Shown here in pieces: positions 30,332 to 41,026 of a stretch of 64,000 nt of DNA. The stretch is taken from assembly GCF_009498035.1 (NCBI RefSeq), contig NZ_CP034550.1, positions 1,178,001 to 1,242,000 on the forward strand, read 5' to 3'. Position numbers and translations under genes: made by a program. Each line of letters begins with the position of its first letter. The stretch's first letter is position 1. The stretch is from Saccharothrix syringae. Lineage in GTDB: Bacteria > Actinomycetota > Actinomycetes > Mycobacteriales > Pseudonocardiaceae. A model generated the notes under the pieces. That model was not told the DNA's origin. It was given only the letters and a program-made list of their open reading frames with translations, and did no database searches.

Positions 30332-30949
30332 ATGACCCAGACCACGGAAGTGCCGGGCACCACCGGCAGGCTCCAGGGCAGGCGCATCGGCATCCTGATG
30401 GAGAGCGACTACGTCGAGGAGGAGATCGCCTACTACCGGATGCGCTTCGCCGAGGAGGGCGCGCAGGTCGAGCTGCTGACCCGGCTGTGGGGCAGCGACT
30501 CGCTCACCTTCACCGGGCACGAGCAGCGCGCCCCGATCGAGGTGTCCGGCGACCTGGAGAAGCTGGACTACGACGAGCTGTCCCGGCTGTCCGCGCTGAT
30601 CGTGCCCTCGGGCATGGTCGCGGACCGGCTGCGCTACACCGACGACGTGACCAGGCCCGCGCCCGCGGTGGAGGTGATGCGGCGGGCGTTCCGCCTGCCG
30701 AACCTGGTCAAGGCGTTCTCCTGCCACGGGCTGCTGCTGCTCTCGGCGGTGCCGGAGCTGGTCCGCGGCAGGTCGGTGACCTGCCACAACAACCTCGTCG
30801 GCGACGTGCGCAACATGGGCGCGGTCTACACCGGCCGCGACGTGGTGGTGGACGGCGACCTGGTCACCTCCCGCACGGTCGAGCAGTGCAACCTGCTGGC
30901 CCGCACGGTGATCGACATGCTGGCGGCCAGGGGCAACGGTGGCCGCTGA
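30332..30949 (+). CDS. DJ-1/PfpI-family protein, second copy
   Basis: The 205-residue protein is a shorter DJ-1/PfpI member. IGILMESDYVEEEIAYYRMRF carries the conserved Glu-rich first helix and AFSCHGLLLLSAVPELV the Cys-His nucleophile elbow, both intact, unlike the first PfpI protein of the operon. The family includes deglycase/glyoxalase, protease and isonitrile-hydratase-like activities. ATG 30332 is preceded by GGAGACGAGG. The end overlaps the epimerase gene by 11 bases. Two different PfpI paralogues in one operon suggest distinct steps or a heteromeric pair. Confidence 0.83.
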   Translation: MTQTTEVPGTTGRLQGRRIGILMESDYVEEEIAYYRMRFAEEGAQVELLTRLWGSDSLTFTGHEQRAPIEVSGDLEKLDYDELSRLSALIVPSGMVADRLRYTDDVTRPAPAVEVMRRAFRLPNLVKAFSCHGLLLLSAVPELVRGRSVTCHNNLVGDVRNMGAVYTGRDVVVDGDLVTSRTVEQCNLLARTVIDMLAARGNGGR

Positions 30950-32740
30950 GCACACCGCCGTCCCCCACTCCTACTCCGACACCACCGCGGGCCGCGTCCG
31001 CTCGTTCACCGGCGACGCCCTCGTGCTGCGCACGCTCGACGGCCGCGACGTCGCCCTGCACCTGACCGGCACCACGTCCGCGCAGGTCGTGCGCAACCTC
31101 GGCGAGCCGTACCGGGACGCCACCGGTCGGCTCGCCGAGCTGCTGCGGCCGGACCGGCTGGTGTTCGCCCACGGCCCGGTCTACCGGGACGGCCGCCACC
31201 AGGCGGCGCAGCTGCTGCTGGTGGGCGACGAGACCGAGGAGCACGTGTTCGAGCGGCCCGGGTGGTGGGTCGACCAGCTGCGCGAGCTGGCCCGGTTCTA
31301 CCGGCGCGCCCAGTTCGGCGCCGGCGAGGTCGACTACGCCGACTACCGCACCGAGATCCGGCTGGGCGGCGACAAGGGCGGCCGGCACGTCCAGGAGACC
31401 GACACGATCTCCCGCCTGGTCTACGGCATGGCGTCGGCGTACATGCTGACCGGCGACGAGGACTTCCTGACCGTCGCCGACCGCGGCTCGGCCTACCTGC
31501 GCGAGCACATGCGGTTCGTCGACCGGGACCTGGGCGTCACCTACTGGTACCACGGCGTCGACGTGGACGGCGGGCGCGAGCGCAAGCTGTTCACCTCCGA
31601 GTTCGACGACGACTACCGCGCCATCCCCGCCTACGAGCAGATCTACGCCCTGGCGGGCCTGGTGCAGAACTACCGCGTCACCGGCGACCCGGCGATCAAG
31701 GCCGACGTCGACGGCACCATGCGGCTGTTCGAGCGGTTCTTCGCCGACCCGGTGCGCGGCGGCTACTGGTCGCACGTGGACCCGGTGGACCTGAGCCCGC
31801 ACGCCGCGTCGCTGGGGCCGAACAGGGCGCGCAAGAACTGGAACTCCGTGGGCGACCACGCGCCCGCCTACCTGTTCAACCTGTACCTCGCCACGGGCGA
31901 CGAGCGGCACCTGGACATGTTGGAGCACACCTTCGACATGATCGTGGCGCACTTCCCCGACCGCGGCACGCCGTTCGTGCAGGAGCGCTTCCACGGCGAC
32001 TGGACGCCGGACCGCGAGTGGGGCTGGCAGCAGGACCGGGCCGTGGTGGGGCACAACCTCAAGATCGCCTGGAACCTGACCCGGATGAACGCGGTGCGCG
32101 CCAAGTACGACTACGCGCGCCTGGCCGAGACCCTGGCGCGCACCATGCCGGACGTGGGCCGCGACGGGCAGCGGGGCGGCTGGTACGACCTGGTGCAGCG
32201 GCAGCCGCCGCACGACTTCGTGTGGCACGACCGCAAGGCGTGGTGGCAGCAGGAGCAGGCGATCCTGGCCTACCTGGTGCTGGCCGGGCACCGGCGCTCG
32301 CCGGAGTTCCTGGCGCACGGCCGGGAGGCGGCGGCGTTCTACAACGCGTTCTTCCTCGACCACGACGAGGGCGGCGTGTACTTCAACGTGCTCAACAACG
32401 GCATCCCGTACCTGGTGGGCACCGAGCGGCTCAAGGGCAGCCACTCCATGTCGATGTACCACTCGGCGGAGCTGTGCTACCTGGCCACCGCCTACACCGG
32501 CCTGCTGGTGCGCGGCGAGCCGCTGGAGCTGTGGTTCAAGCCCCGCCCCGACGCCGACTTCCCGGGCCGGCTGCTGCGGGTCGCGCCCGACGTGCTGCCC
32601 GCGGGCCGGGTGCGGCTGGACGGGGTCCTGGTCGACGGCGAGCCGTACCGCGACTTCGACGCCGGGGCCATGGCGGTCCGGCTGCCCGACAGCGCGTCGG
32701 CGGTGACCGTGCGGGCGCGGCTGGTCCCGGTGGAGGGGGC

Positions 32741-32744
<4 letters not shown>
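30939..32744 (+). CDS. AGE-family epimerase/isomerase (N-acylglucosamine 2-epimerase-like)
   Basis: The 601-residue protein has an N-terminal extension of about 110 residues and then an (alpha/alpha)6-barrel with AGE-family features: QETDTISRLVYGMASAYMLTG, WNSVGDHAPAYLFNLYLATG, VVGHNLKIAWNLTR and SHSMSMYHSAELCYL provide the His residues expected around the active site. The length exceeds typical AGE enzymes (about 400), so the N- and C-terminal parts are extra. It probably epimerises or isomerises a sugar, possibly released from alpha-glucan, given the downstream debranching gene. GTG 30939 overlaps the previous stop; the end overlaps glgX. Confidence 0.85.
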
Positions 32745-34743
<1,999 letters not shown>

Positions 34744-34747
<4 letters not shown>

Positions 34748-35061
34748 GCTTCGAGGCGTACCTGGGGTTCAACGGCCGGACCGGGACCGTCTACCTGACC
34801 GGTGAGCTGGACGCGGGCACCGCGCCGGTGTTCCGGTCGCTGGTGGAGCAGGCGGCGCAGCGGCCGCTGGAGCGGCTGGTGCTGGACCTGACCGGGCTGG
34901 CGTCGATGTCGTCGGCGGGCGTGCGCTGCCTGGCGTTCGCGCAGCAGCAGCTGCCGCCGTCGGCGGCGATCATCGTCGTGGGCGCGCGGCCGGAGGTGGT
35001 GGAGGTGATCCGGCTGGCCGGGTTCGACCGGGCGGTCACCATCGCCGAGCGCACGATTTGA
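34744..35061 (+). CDS. STAS-domain protein (anti-sigma-factor-antagonist-like)
   Basis: The 105-residue protein is a single STAS domain: LTGELDAGTAPVFRSLVEQA, then LVLDLTGLASMSSAGVRCL, where the Ser pair at SMSS matches the phosphorylated Ser of SpoIIAA/RsbV-type antagonists, and a final FDRAVTIAE strand. GTG 34744 overlaps the glgX stop, so it is the last gene of the operon. Such proteins usually bind an anti-sigma kinase; none is encoded nearby. Its coupling to metabolic genes suggests a link between the pathway and a stress-type regulatory circuit, which is inference. Confidence 0.83.
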
Positions 35062-35633
35062 CCGAAATGGCCAGAGGACCGATAGGGAAATAATTAACGG
35101 GCGCGCGGGCGCGCCGGCGAACCCCTGCCGGGTAATCGGTTCACGTGAACCGCTCGCCAACGCAGGGTAATGCCGGCGTGCCCGCGTCGTGTGGAATGCG
35201 GCACGTCTACCGGCGCAGCCGGCATCGATTCCGAGCGGCACGGGACGACCGCGGGCCAAGAGCTTGAATCTTCAACTTGATCACGCTCCGTCTAGGGCGT
35301 GGTGACCCAGGTACACCCGGATGTACGCAGTGGGCGTCCGCCGGGTGGACCTGTCTTTTCGCTACTCCGTGTGATCGACCGGACGCGGCAGGCGGTTCGC
35401 CGATCCGCCCTTCTTCCTGCTGGCAAGGGCGCGGGGGACGGTGTCGAACGACCTCCGCAAGCCCGCCTCTACAGAGGGTGAGCATGGGCGGCGCGCAGGA
35501 TAACTATTCAACGATAGCGCTTGCGTTTCGACCTCACGAGATCGTCCCGACTTGAGTCGGAGCGACTTGCCGCGCGCGTTCCCCATATGGAGTATCAATT
35601 GGGTACGGTTTGTACCAGTTTCGGGGGTCAACG
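35062..35633. other. Gene-free, less GC-rich stretch before the transposase
   Basis: No gene is supported in these 570 bp. Base composition is visibly more balanced than the surroundings, especially 35062-35100 and 35500-35633. It contains the 16-bp palindrome at 35137-35152 and repeated GGGTAAT motifs at about 35130 and 35167. Short frames here have no recognisable product. It may be the flank of an old transposon or a regulatory region. Confidence 0.55.
35137..35152. promoter_or_regulatory. 16-bp perfect palindrome
   Basis: CGGTTCACGTGAACCG is fully self-complementary and lies 75 bp after the STAS stop in a gene-free region. It looks like the operator of a dimeric regulator (TetR/LacI type), although no regulator gene is adjacent. 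Confidence 0.5.
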
Positions 35634-36827
35634 GTGGTCGAGAGCAGTCTTCGCACTGGTCTTTCGCTTGCCAAGAATGATGAGGTGGCACGCTTCGCGC
35701 ACGACAAGTTCAGCTCCCTTCCGCGCTCTGACCAGCGCAGATGGGCTGAGGTGTATCTCCGGGGGCTGTTGCTTGGACATGGTCGGAAGTCTGTCCGCAG
35801 AATTGCGGAGGAGGTGCTCAGGTTACCGGTTTCACAGTCGCTCCAGCAGTTCATCAACCAAAGTCCCTGGGACTGGCGGGAAGTACGGTCCCGAATTGCC
35901 GGGGAAGTCGACGGGTTGCTCTCGCCCAGGGCGTGGGTGATCGCCGAGACGACTATTCCGAAAAGGGGCGACCACTCGGTCGGCGTGGAACGCAGGTTCG
36001 TGCCGAGCGAAGGTCGCGCGATCAATTGCCAGTTGGGCACCGGGCTGTTCCTGGCCGCGGAAGCGGCGAGCATCCCGGTGAACTGGCGCATCCAGCTCAC
36101 CCGGCGGTGGACCGATGACCCGTGCCGCCGCACCCGGACCTACATCCCCGACGGGGTCGAGGCGCTGCCCGCGTGGCGGTACGCGCTCGACCTGGTCGAG
36201 GAGGTCGGTGAGTGGGGCGTCCCGCGGGCGCCCGTGGTCGGCGACCTGCGGCACGCCGCGGGTGCCAACCTGCTGATGGCGAAGCTGGCCGAACTGGGGG
36301 CGGACTTCGTCTTCGAGGTGCCCGACACGTTCGAGCTGGTGCCCGGTCCGCACCTCGCCGCCGTGCGCGGCGGCCTCGGCCCGCAGCGCGGGCCGAACCT
36401 GGTCCGCGCGCGCGACTGCCTGCGGGGCGCGGACATCAAGCACCGGCAGGTCGTCACCTGGGCGCCGGGCGTGGACGGCAAGCACCGCGCCACGCAGGCG
36501 CTGTCGGTGCCCGTGCGGCTGCCGTCCGACCCGGGCCGGCGCGGCGGCCCGGCGCTGCACCTGATCGGCACCACGCGGCAGGACGGCCGGGTGAAGCTCT
36601 GGCTGACCAACCGCACCGACCTCCGCGCGGCGGAGGTCATCTCACTGGGGGCACTCGTCGACCGGACCGCGTCCGACCTGCTGGACCTGCGGGCGCACTA
36701 CGGTCTGCTGGACTTCGAAGGCCGGTCCTACCGGGGTTGGCACCACCACATGACGCTCGTCTCCGCGGCGTACACCTTCGCCAAGCGCAGCGCGGTGCTC
36801 GGCCGGCGGGAGCGGCAGCTGTCCTGA
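35634..36827 (+). CDS. IS701-family (DDE) transposase, probably inactive
   Basis: The 397-residue protein follows the IS701/DDE_5 fold: WVIAETTIPKRGDHSVGVERR, INCQLGTGLFLA, APVVGDLRHAAG, and DFEGRSYRGWHHHMTLVSAAY. In active members the first motif usually reads VIDDTGFPK; here Ala-Glu replaces Asp-Asp, so the first catalytic acid is changed, while the second Asp and the Glu remain. No terminal inverted repeats or target duplication could be found. Codon use in the first third is markedly less GC3-rich than in the rest. GTG 35634 has GGGGG upstream; TTG 35610 is an alternative. It may be a domesticated copy. Confidence 0.75.
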   Translation: MVESSLRTGLSLAKNDEVARFAHDKFSSLPRSDQRRWAEVYLRGLLLGHGRKSVRRIAEEVLRLPVSQSLQQFINQSPWDWREVRSRIAGEVDGLLSPRAWVIAETTIPKRGDHSVGVERRFVPSEGRAINCQLGTGLFLAAEAASIPVNWRIQLTRRWTDDPCRRTRTYIPDGVEALPAWRYALDLVEEVGEWGVPRAPVVGDLRHAAGANLLMAKLAELGADFVFEVPDTFELVPGPHLAAVRGGLGPQRGPNLVRARDCLRGADIKHRQVVTWAPGVDGKHRATQALSVPVRLPSDPGRRGGPALHLIGTTRQDGRVKLWLTNRTDLRAAEVISLGALVDRTASDLLDLRAHYGLLDFEGRSYRGWHHHMTLVSAAYTFAKRSAVLGRRERQLS

Positions 36828-37005
36828 TGCGCGCGCACGCCTCAACGGCGAGGTGTGCGTCCGCGCCGGGGAGGGCCGGGCGCGCCGGCGGGTCGCGACG
36901 CCGCCGGCGGGGAGCCCTCCGGCTGCCCGGCAGGTCCGGGTGCCCGTCGGGGTTCCGGGGCGCCGGGGTCCGCCGGTCCGGGCCCGCCGCGTCAGGTGCC
37001 CCGCG

Positions 37006-39039
37006 TCAGACCCGGTTCTCCCGCGTCCGCCACAGCGCCAGCACGAAGTACGGCGTGCCCAGCAGCGCGATCACCAGCCCGGCGGGCACCTGGGCGGGCG
37101 AGATGACCGTGCGCCCGATGGTGTCCGCGAGGCTCACCAGCACCGCGCCGACCGCGGCCGCCACCGGGACGACCCGCCGGTGCCGCCCGCCGACCAGCGA
37201 GCGCGCCAGGTGCGGCGCCACCAGCCCGACGAACGCCACCACGCCGATCGCCGACACCGCCGTCGCCGCCAGCAGGCCGGCGCCCACCAGCACGGCCAGC
37301 CGCGAGCGCTCCACCCGCACCCCCAGCACGCGCGGCGTGTCCTCGTCGAGGCCGTGCAGGTCCAGTTCCCGGTGCCGCAGCCACAGCAGCGGCGTGACCA
37401 CCGCCAGCGCCAGGGCCGTCGGCAGGACCTGCTCCAGGGTCCGCCCGTACGTGGAGCCGGACAGCCAGGTCAGGGCCTTCGCCGTGTTCCACGGGTCCGA
37501 CACCACGATCAGCAGCGTGATCAGCGCCATCCCGGCCGACCACGTGGCGATGCCGATGACCACCAGCCGGTCCGGGTCGACGCCCGACCGCCACGCCAGC
37601 CCGTAGACCAGCGCGAACACCACGAACGCGCCCGCTCCCGCGGCACCGGCGACGGCCCACGCGCCCGCCACCGGCACGAGCGTGATCAACGAGATGGCGC
37701 CCAGGCCCGCGCCCGCCGTGATGCCCAGCAGCCCGGGTTCGGCCAGCGGGTTCCGGCTCACCGCCTGGATGCCGCACCCGGCCACCGCCAGCGCGGCGCC
37801 CGCCGCCAGCGCCGCGAGCACCCGCGGCAGCCGCTGGTCGAGCACGAACGTCAGCGCGGTGCCGGTGCGCCCGGACAGCCAGTTCGCCAGGTCGCCCAGC
37901 AGCACCACCCGGTCGCCCAGCATCAGGCCCGCGACCGGCGCCGCCACGACGAGCACGGCGAGCGCGCCCGCGACCGCCACGAGCCGGCGCCGCGACCCGG
38001 CCACCCCGACCCGCCCGGCGGGCGCCTGGCGCGGCGTCCCGCTCGACCGGCCGCGCCGCGCCAGCCACACCAGCACGACCGCGCCGAGGAGCGTGGTCAT
38101 CACGCCGGTGGGCACCCGCACCGCCGCGGCCGACCCCATGACCGCCCGCAGCAGCACGTCCGCGCCGAGCACGATCAGCACGCCGACCAGGCCGGACACC
38201 GGCAGCAGCAGCCGGTGCCCGCCGAGACCGGGCGCGAGCGGCACCAGCAGGCGCGTGATCACCGGCGCGCTCAGCCCGACGAAGCCGACGGGCCCGGCGA
38301 CCGTCACCGCCGCGGCGGTCAGCGCCACCGTCAGCAGCACCGCGCCGACCCGCGTCCGCCGCACGTTCAGGCCCAGCACGGTCGCGTTGTCGTCGCCCAG
38401 GGCGAGGACGTCGAGCGACCGCCCCATGAACACCAGCCCCACCACCGCGATCACCACGACAGGTGTCACCTGACCGGTGGCGCGCAGGTCGCTGACGGTC
38501 AGCGAGCCGCTGCCCCAGGCGAACAGCCCGGTCGTCTCCTGCTCATACATGAGCAGCAGGAGCATGGTCACCGACTGCACCGCCAGCATCACCGCCGAGC
38601 CCACCAGCACCAGCCGCGGGCTCGTCGACCCGCCGCCGGACAGCCCGAGCACCGCCACGGCCGCGGCCAGGCCGCCGGCGAACGCCGCCGCGCCCGCGGG
38701 CAGCGCGGGCAGGGACACCCCGAACGCCGCGATCGCCACCACGGCGAAGTGCGCGCCCGCGTTCACGGCGAGCGTGTCCGGCGAGGCCAGCGGGTTGCGG
38801 GCCACCGACTGCATGCCCGCGCCCGCGACGCCGAGGGCGACGCCCAGCAGCAGCGCGGTCAGCAGGCGGGGGACGCGCGAGCCCTCCAGCACGGCGAGGG
38901 TCTGCGCGTCGCCGTCGCCGACGAGGGCGGCCAGCACGTCGAGCACGCCGGTGTCGGAGGTGCCCTGGGTGAGGTGGACGGCGGAGAGCAGGGCGATGGC
39001 CGCCACGATCCCCGCCGTCACGGCGGCGGTGCGCGGCAT
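37006..39039 (-). CDS. Fused double FecCD-type iron-siderophore permease
   Basis: The 677-residue protein consists of two tandem FecCD permease halves (about residues 1-330 and 345-677), each with about ten hydrophobic segments. Both halves carry the family segments: GMQSVARNPLASPDTLAV and GIQAVSRNPLAEPGLLGI before the middle, and GPVGFVGLSAPVI and GVVAFVGLVAPHLAR near the ends. The fused arrangement resembles FhuB, so one polypeptide supplies the whole channel. ATG 39039 overlaps the stop of the binding-protein gene (TGATG). With the ATPase and lipoprotein it forms a ferric-siderophore importer. The 3' end is convergent with the transposase. Confidence 0.92.
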   Translation of the reverse strand: MPRTAAVTAGIVAAIALLSAVHLTQGTSDTGVLDVLAALVGDGDAQTLAVLEGSRVPRLLTALLLGVALGVAGAGMQSVARNPLASPDTLAVNAGAHFAVVAIAAFGVSLPALPAGAAAFAGGLAAAVAVLGLSGGGSTSPRLVLVGSAVMLAVQSVTMLLLLMYEQETTGLFAWGSGSLTVSDLRATGQVTPVVVIAVVGLVFMGRSLDVLALGDDNATVLGLNVRRTRVGAVLLTVALTAAAVTVAGPVGFVGLSAPVITRLLVPLAPGLGGHRLLLPVSGLVGVLIVLGADVLLRAVMGSAAAVRVPTGVMTTLLGAVVLVWLARRGRSSGTPRQAPAGRVGVAGSRRRLVAVAGALAVLVVAAPVAGLMLGDRVVLLGDLANWLSGRTGTALTFVLDQRLPRVLAALAAGAALAVAGCGIQAVSRNPLAEPGLLGITAGAGLGAISLITLVPVAGAWAVAGAAGAGAFVVFALVYGLAWRSGVDPDRLVVIGIATWSAGMALITLLIVVSDPWNTAKALTWLSGSTYGRTLEQVLPTALALAVVTPLLWLRHRELDLHGLDEDTPRVLGVRVERSRLAVLVGAGLLAATAVSAIGVVAFVGLVAPHLARSLVGGRHRRVVPVAAAVGAVLVSLADTIGRTVISPAQVPAGLVIALLGTPYFVLALWRTRENRV

Positions 39040-40004
39040 CAGGCGGTGACGGCCTTCACGACCTGCTCGGCGATGTGCACGACCGACCGGGGACCGCCGA
39101 AGGTCCACGTGCCGGGCGCCAGCTTGACCACCTTGCCGGAGGTCACGAACGGCAGCCGCTGCCACACCGGGTTCTGCGCGAGGCCGGTGGTGAACACGTC
39201 GTCCTCGGAGGCGCTGTAGAACAGGACGGTCTTCGGGTCGGTGATCGCGGTCATGCCCTCGACGTCGGTGGCGCCCAGGCCCCACTGCGGGTCGACCTCG
39301 CCCGTCCAGGCGTTCTCCAGGCCGACGGCCTCGGCGGTGTCGGAGACCAGCGAGCCCTTGCCGAACGGGCGGATGTTGACCGTGCTGCCCTCCAGCCAGC
39401 CGTCGGCGGCCACGAACGGCGTGCCCCCGGCGCCCTTGTCGGCCACGGCCTTCTTGCCGTCGGCGAGCGCCTTGTCCATCTCGGCCAGCAGCGCGTCGCC
39501 CTCGGAGGTCTTGCCGAGGGCCTTGGCGACCAGGCCGAGGTCGCCGCGCAGGCGGTCGAGGTTGCGGCTCGCGTCGCTGGCCTCGGTGACGATCACCGGG
39601 ACGTACTTCTCCAGCTGGTCGGCCAGCGTGGCGTCGCGGCCCTCGGGCATGATCACCACGTCCGGGTCGAGCGCGACGATCGAGTCGACGCTGGGCTCGT
39701 TGCGCTTGCCGACGTCCTTGACGCTGTCGTCGAGCGGCGCCACCGAGTCCCACGCCTTGTAGCCGGTGGTGTCCGCGGCACCCACCGGCATGACACCCAG
39801 TGAGGCGACCATCTCGGTCTCGGCCCACTCCAGCGTGACGACCTTCTGCGCGGGCGCGTCGAGCTTGACCTCCTTGCCGCGGGCGTCGGTCACGGTGACC
39901 GGCCCGCCGGCGCTCTGCGCGGTCGGGGCGGTCGGCGCCTCGGTGGTGCCGCAGGCGGACAGCAGCACGGCCGCCGCGACGAGGGCAGGGGTGGACAAGC
40001 GCAT
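39039..40004 (-). CDS. Iron-siderophore-binding lipoprotein
   Basis: The 321-residue protein has a lipoprotein signal (LLSAC, Cys about residue 18) and a FecB/FepB-type helical-backbone binding fold: VVTLEWAETEMVASLG, DPDVVIMPEGRD and the two lobes linked by a long helix. ATG 40004 is chosen because GGAAGAGG lies eight bases upstream; GTG 40013 would leave no room for a ribosome binding site. It captures the ferric-siderophore outside the cell for the fused permease. It sits between the ATPase gene (35 bp gap) and the permease gene (overlap). Confidence 0.9.
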   Translation of the reverse strand: MRLSTPALVAAAVLLSACGTTEAPTAPTAQSAGGPVTVTDARGKEVKLDAPAQKVVTLEWAETEMVASLGVMPVGAADTTGYKAWDSVAPLDDSVKDVGKRNEPSVDSIVALDPDVVIMPEGRDATLADQLEKYVPVIVTEASDASRNLDRLRGDLGLVAKALGKTSEGDALLAEMDKALADGKKAVADKGAGGTPFVAADGWLEGSTVNIRPFGKGSLVSDTAEAVGLENAWTGEVDPQWGLGATDVEGMTAITDPKTVLFYSASEDDVFTTGLAQNPVWQRLPFVTSGKVVKLAPGTWTFGGPRSVVHIAEQVVKAVTA

Positions 40005-40039
40005 GGCGCGCACCTCTTCCGGTTCGGGTCTTCGGGGGT

Positions 40040-40861
40040 TCAGGCGGTGGGTCGGGGCGTGTGGCGCCCGACGGGGCGGCAGTGGACCGCGCCGGTGACC
40101 GGGTCGTCGGCGACGTGCACGGTGATGCCGTAGGCGCGGGAGAGGTGCTCGGCGGTCAGCACGTCGCGCACCGCGCCCGCGGCGACCACGCGGCCCTCCG
40201 CCAGCAGGACCACCTCGTCCGCGACGACCGCGGCGTGGTCGAGGTCGTGCAGGACCACGCCGACCGCCACGCCGTGGTCGTTCGCCAGGTCGCGGACCAC
40301 GTCCAGGACCTCGACCTGGTAGCGCAGGTCGAGGTGGTTGGTGGGTTCGTCGAGCAGCAGCACGGAGGTCTGCTGCGCCAGGCAGGAGGCGAGCCAGACG
40401 CGCTGCAGCTCGCCGCCGGACAGCTCGTCGACGCCCCGGTGCGCCATCGGCGCGACCCCGGTCAGCTCCATGGCGCGGGTGATGGCGGCGTTGCCCTCCA
40501 GGTCCACGCCGCGCCAGCCGGAGCGGTAGGGGTAGCGGCCGTAGGAGACGACGTCGCGGACCGAGACGCCCGACGGGGTGGGGCGCTGCTGGGTCAGCAG
40601 GGTGACGTTGCGGGCGAACTCCTTGCCGGACAGGGCGGCGTGGCCCCAGACCGCGCGGTCCCCGACGCGGATCCGGCCCTGCTTCGGCTTGTGGAGGCGG
40701 GCCAGGGAGCGCAGCACGGTGGACTTGCCGGAGCCGTTGGGGCCGACGAGCGCGGTCACCGCGCCGGCGCGCAGGTGCAGCGAGACGTCTTCCACGACGG
40801 TGCGGTCGTGGTGCGCGAGGACCAGGCCGTCACCGGCCAGCAGCGCCTCTCCCTTGGACAT
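40040..40861 (-). CDS. ABC transporter ATPase for iron-siderophore uptake
   Basis: The 273-residue protein is an ABC ATPase of the FepC/FhuC type: Walker A GPNGSGKST, Q-loop TLLTQQRPTPSG, signature ELSGGELQRVWLA, Walker B LLLDEPTNHLD and switch His VLHDLDHAA. It powers the fused permease. ATG 40861 is directly preceded by a sequence close to the iron-repressor box, so the three-gene operon is probably induced by iron starvation. No siderophore biosynthesis gene lies in the window. Confidence 0.93.
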   Translation of the reverse strand: MSKGEALLAGDGLVLAHHDRTVVEDVSLHLRAGAVTALVGPNGSGKSTVLRSLARLHKPKQGRIRVGDRAVWGHAALSGKEFARNVTLLTQQRPTPSGVSVRDVVSYGRYPYRSGWRGVDLEGNAAITRAMELTGVAPMAHRGVDELSGGELQRVWLASCLAQQTSVLLLDEPTNHLDLRYQVEVLDVVRDLANDHGVAVGVVLHDLDHAAVVADEVVLLAEGRVVAAGAVRDVLTAEHLSRAYGITVHVADDPVTGAVHCRPVGRHTPRPTA

Positions 40862-40880
40862 GAAGGGGAGCCTAACCTAA
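40862..40880 (-). promoter_or_regulatory. IdeR/DmdR-type iron box
   Basis: On the minus strand TTAGGTTAGGCTCCCCTTC matches the first 12 bases of the actinobacterial iron-box consensus TTAGGTTAGGCTAACCTAA exactly and then diverges. It ends at the ATG of the ATPase gene and overlaps the likely -10 (TAGGTT). Repression of the importer under iron excess follows from known IdeR/DmdR1 biology. Confidence 0.75.
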
Positions 40881-41026
40881 GCCGTGGGTTCACCCGTATG
40901 GGTGCGATCTACCGCACTTTTCGGACGAGTCGATCTCGTGGCGGTGGTCGGCCCGGCCGCAGTGCCCCACGAGGTGCGCACGGGTGGGAAGCCGCGTCCG
41001 GACGCGGGTGGACCTGCGCGGCCCGC

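Noticed and set aside
35277..35555. Open frame of 92 codons before the transposase
   Set aside because: No ribosome binding site, no recognisable domain, composition unlike the real genes of the window, and it spans the altered-composition region.
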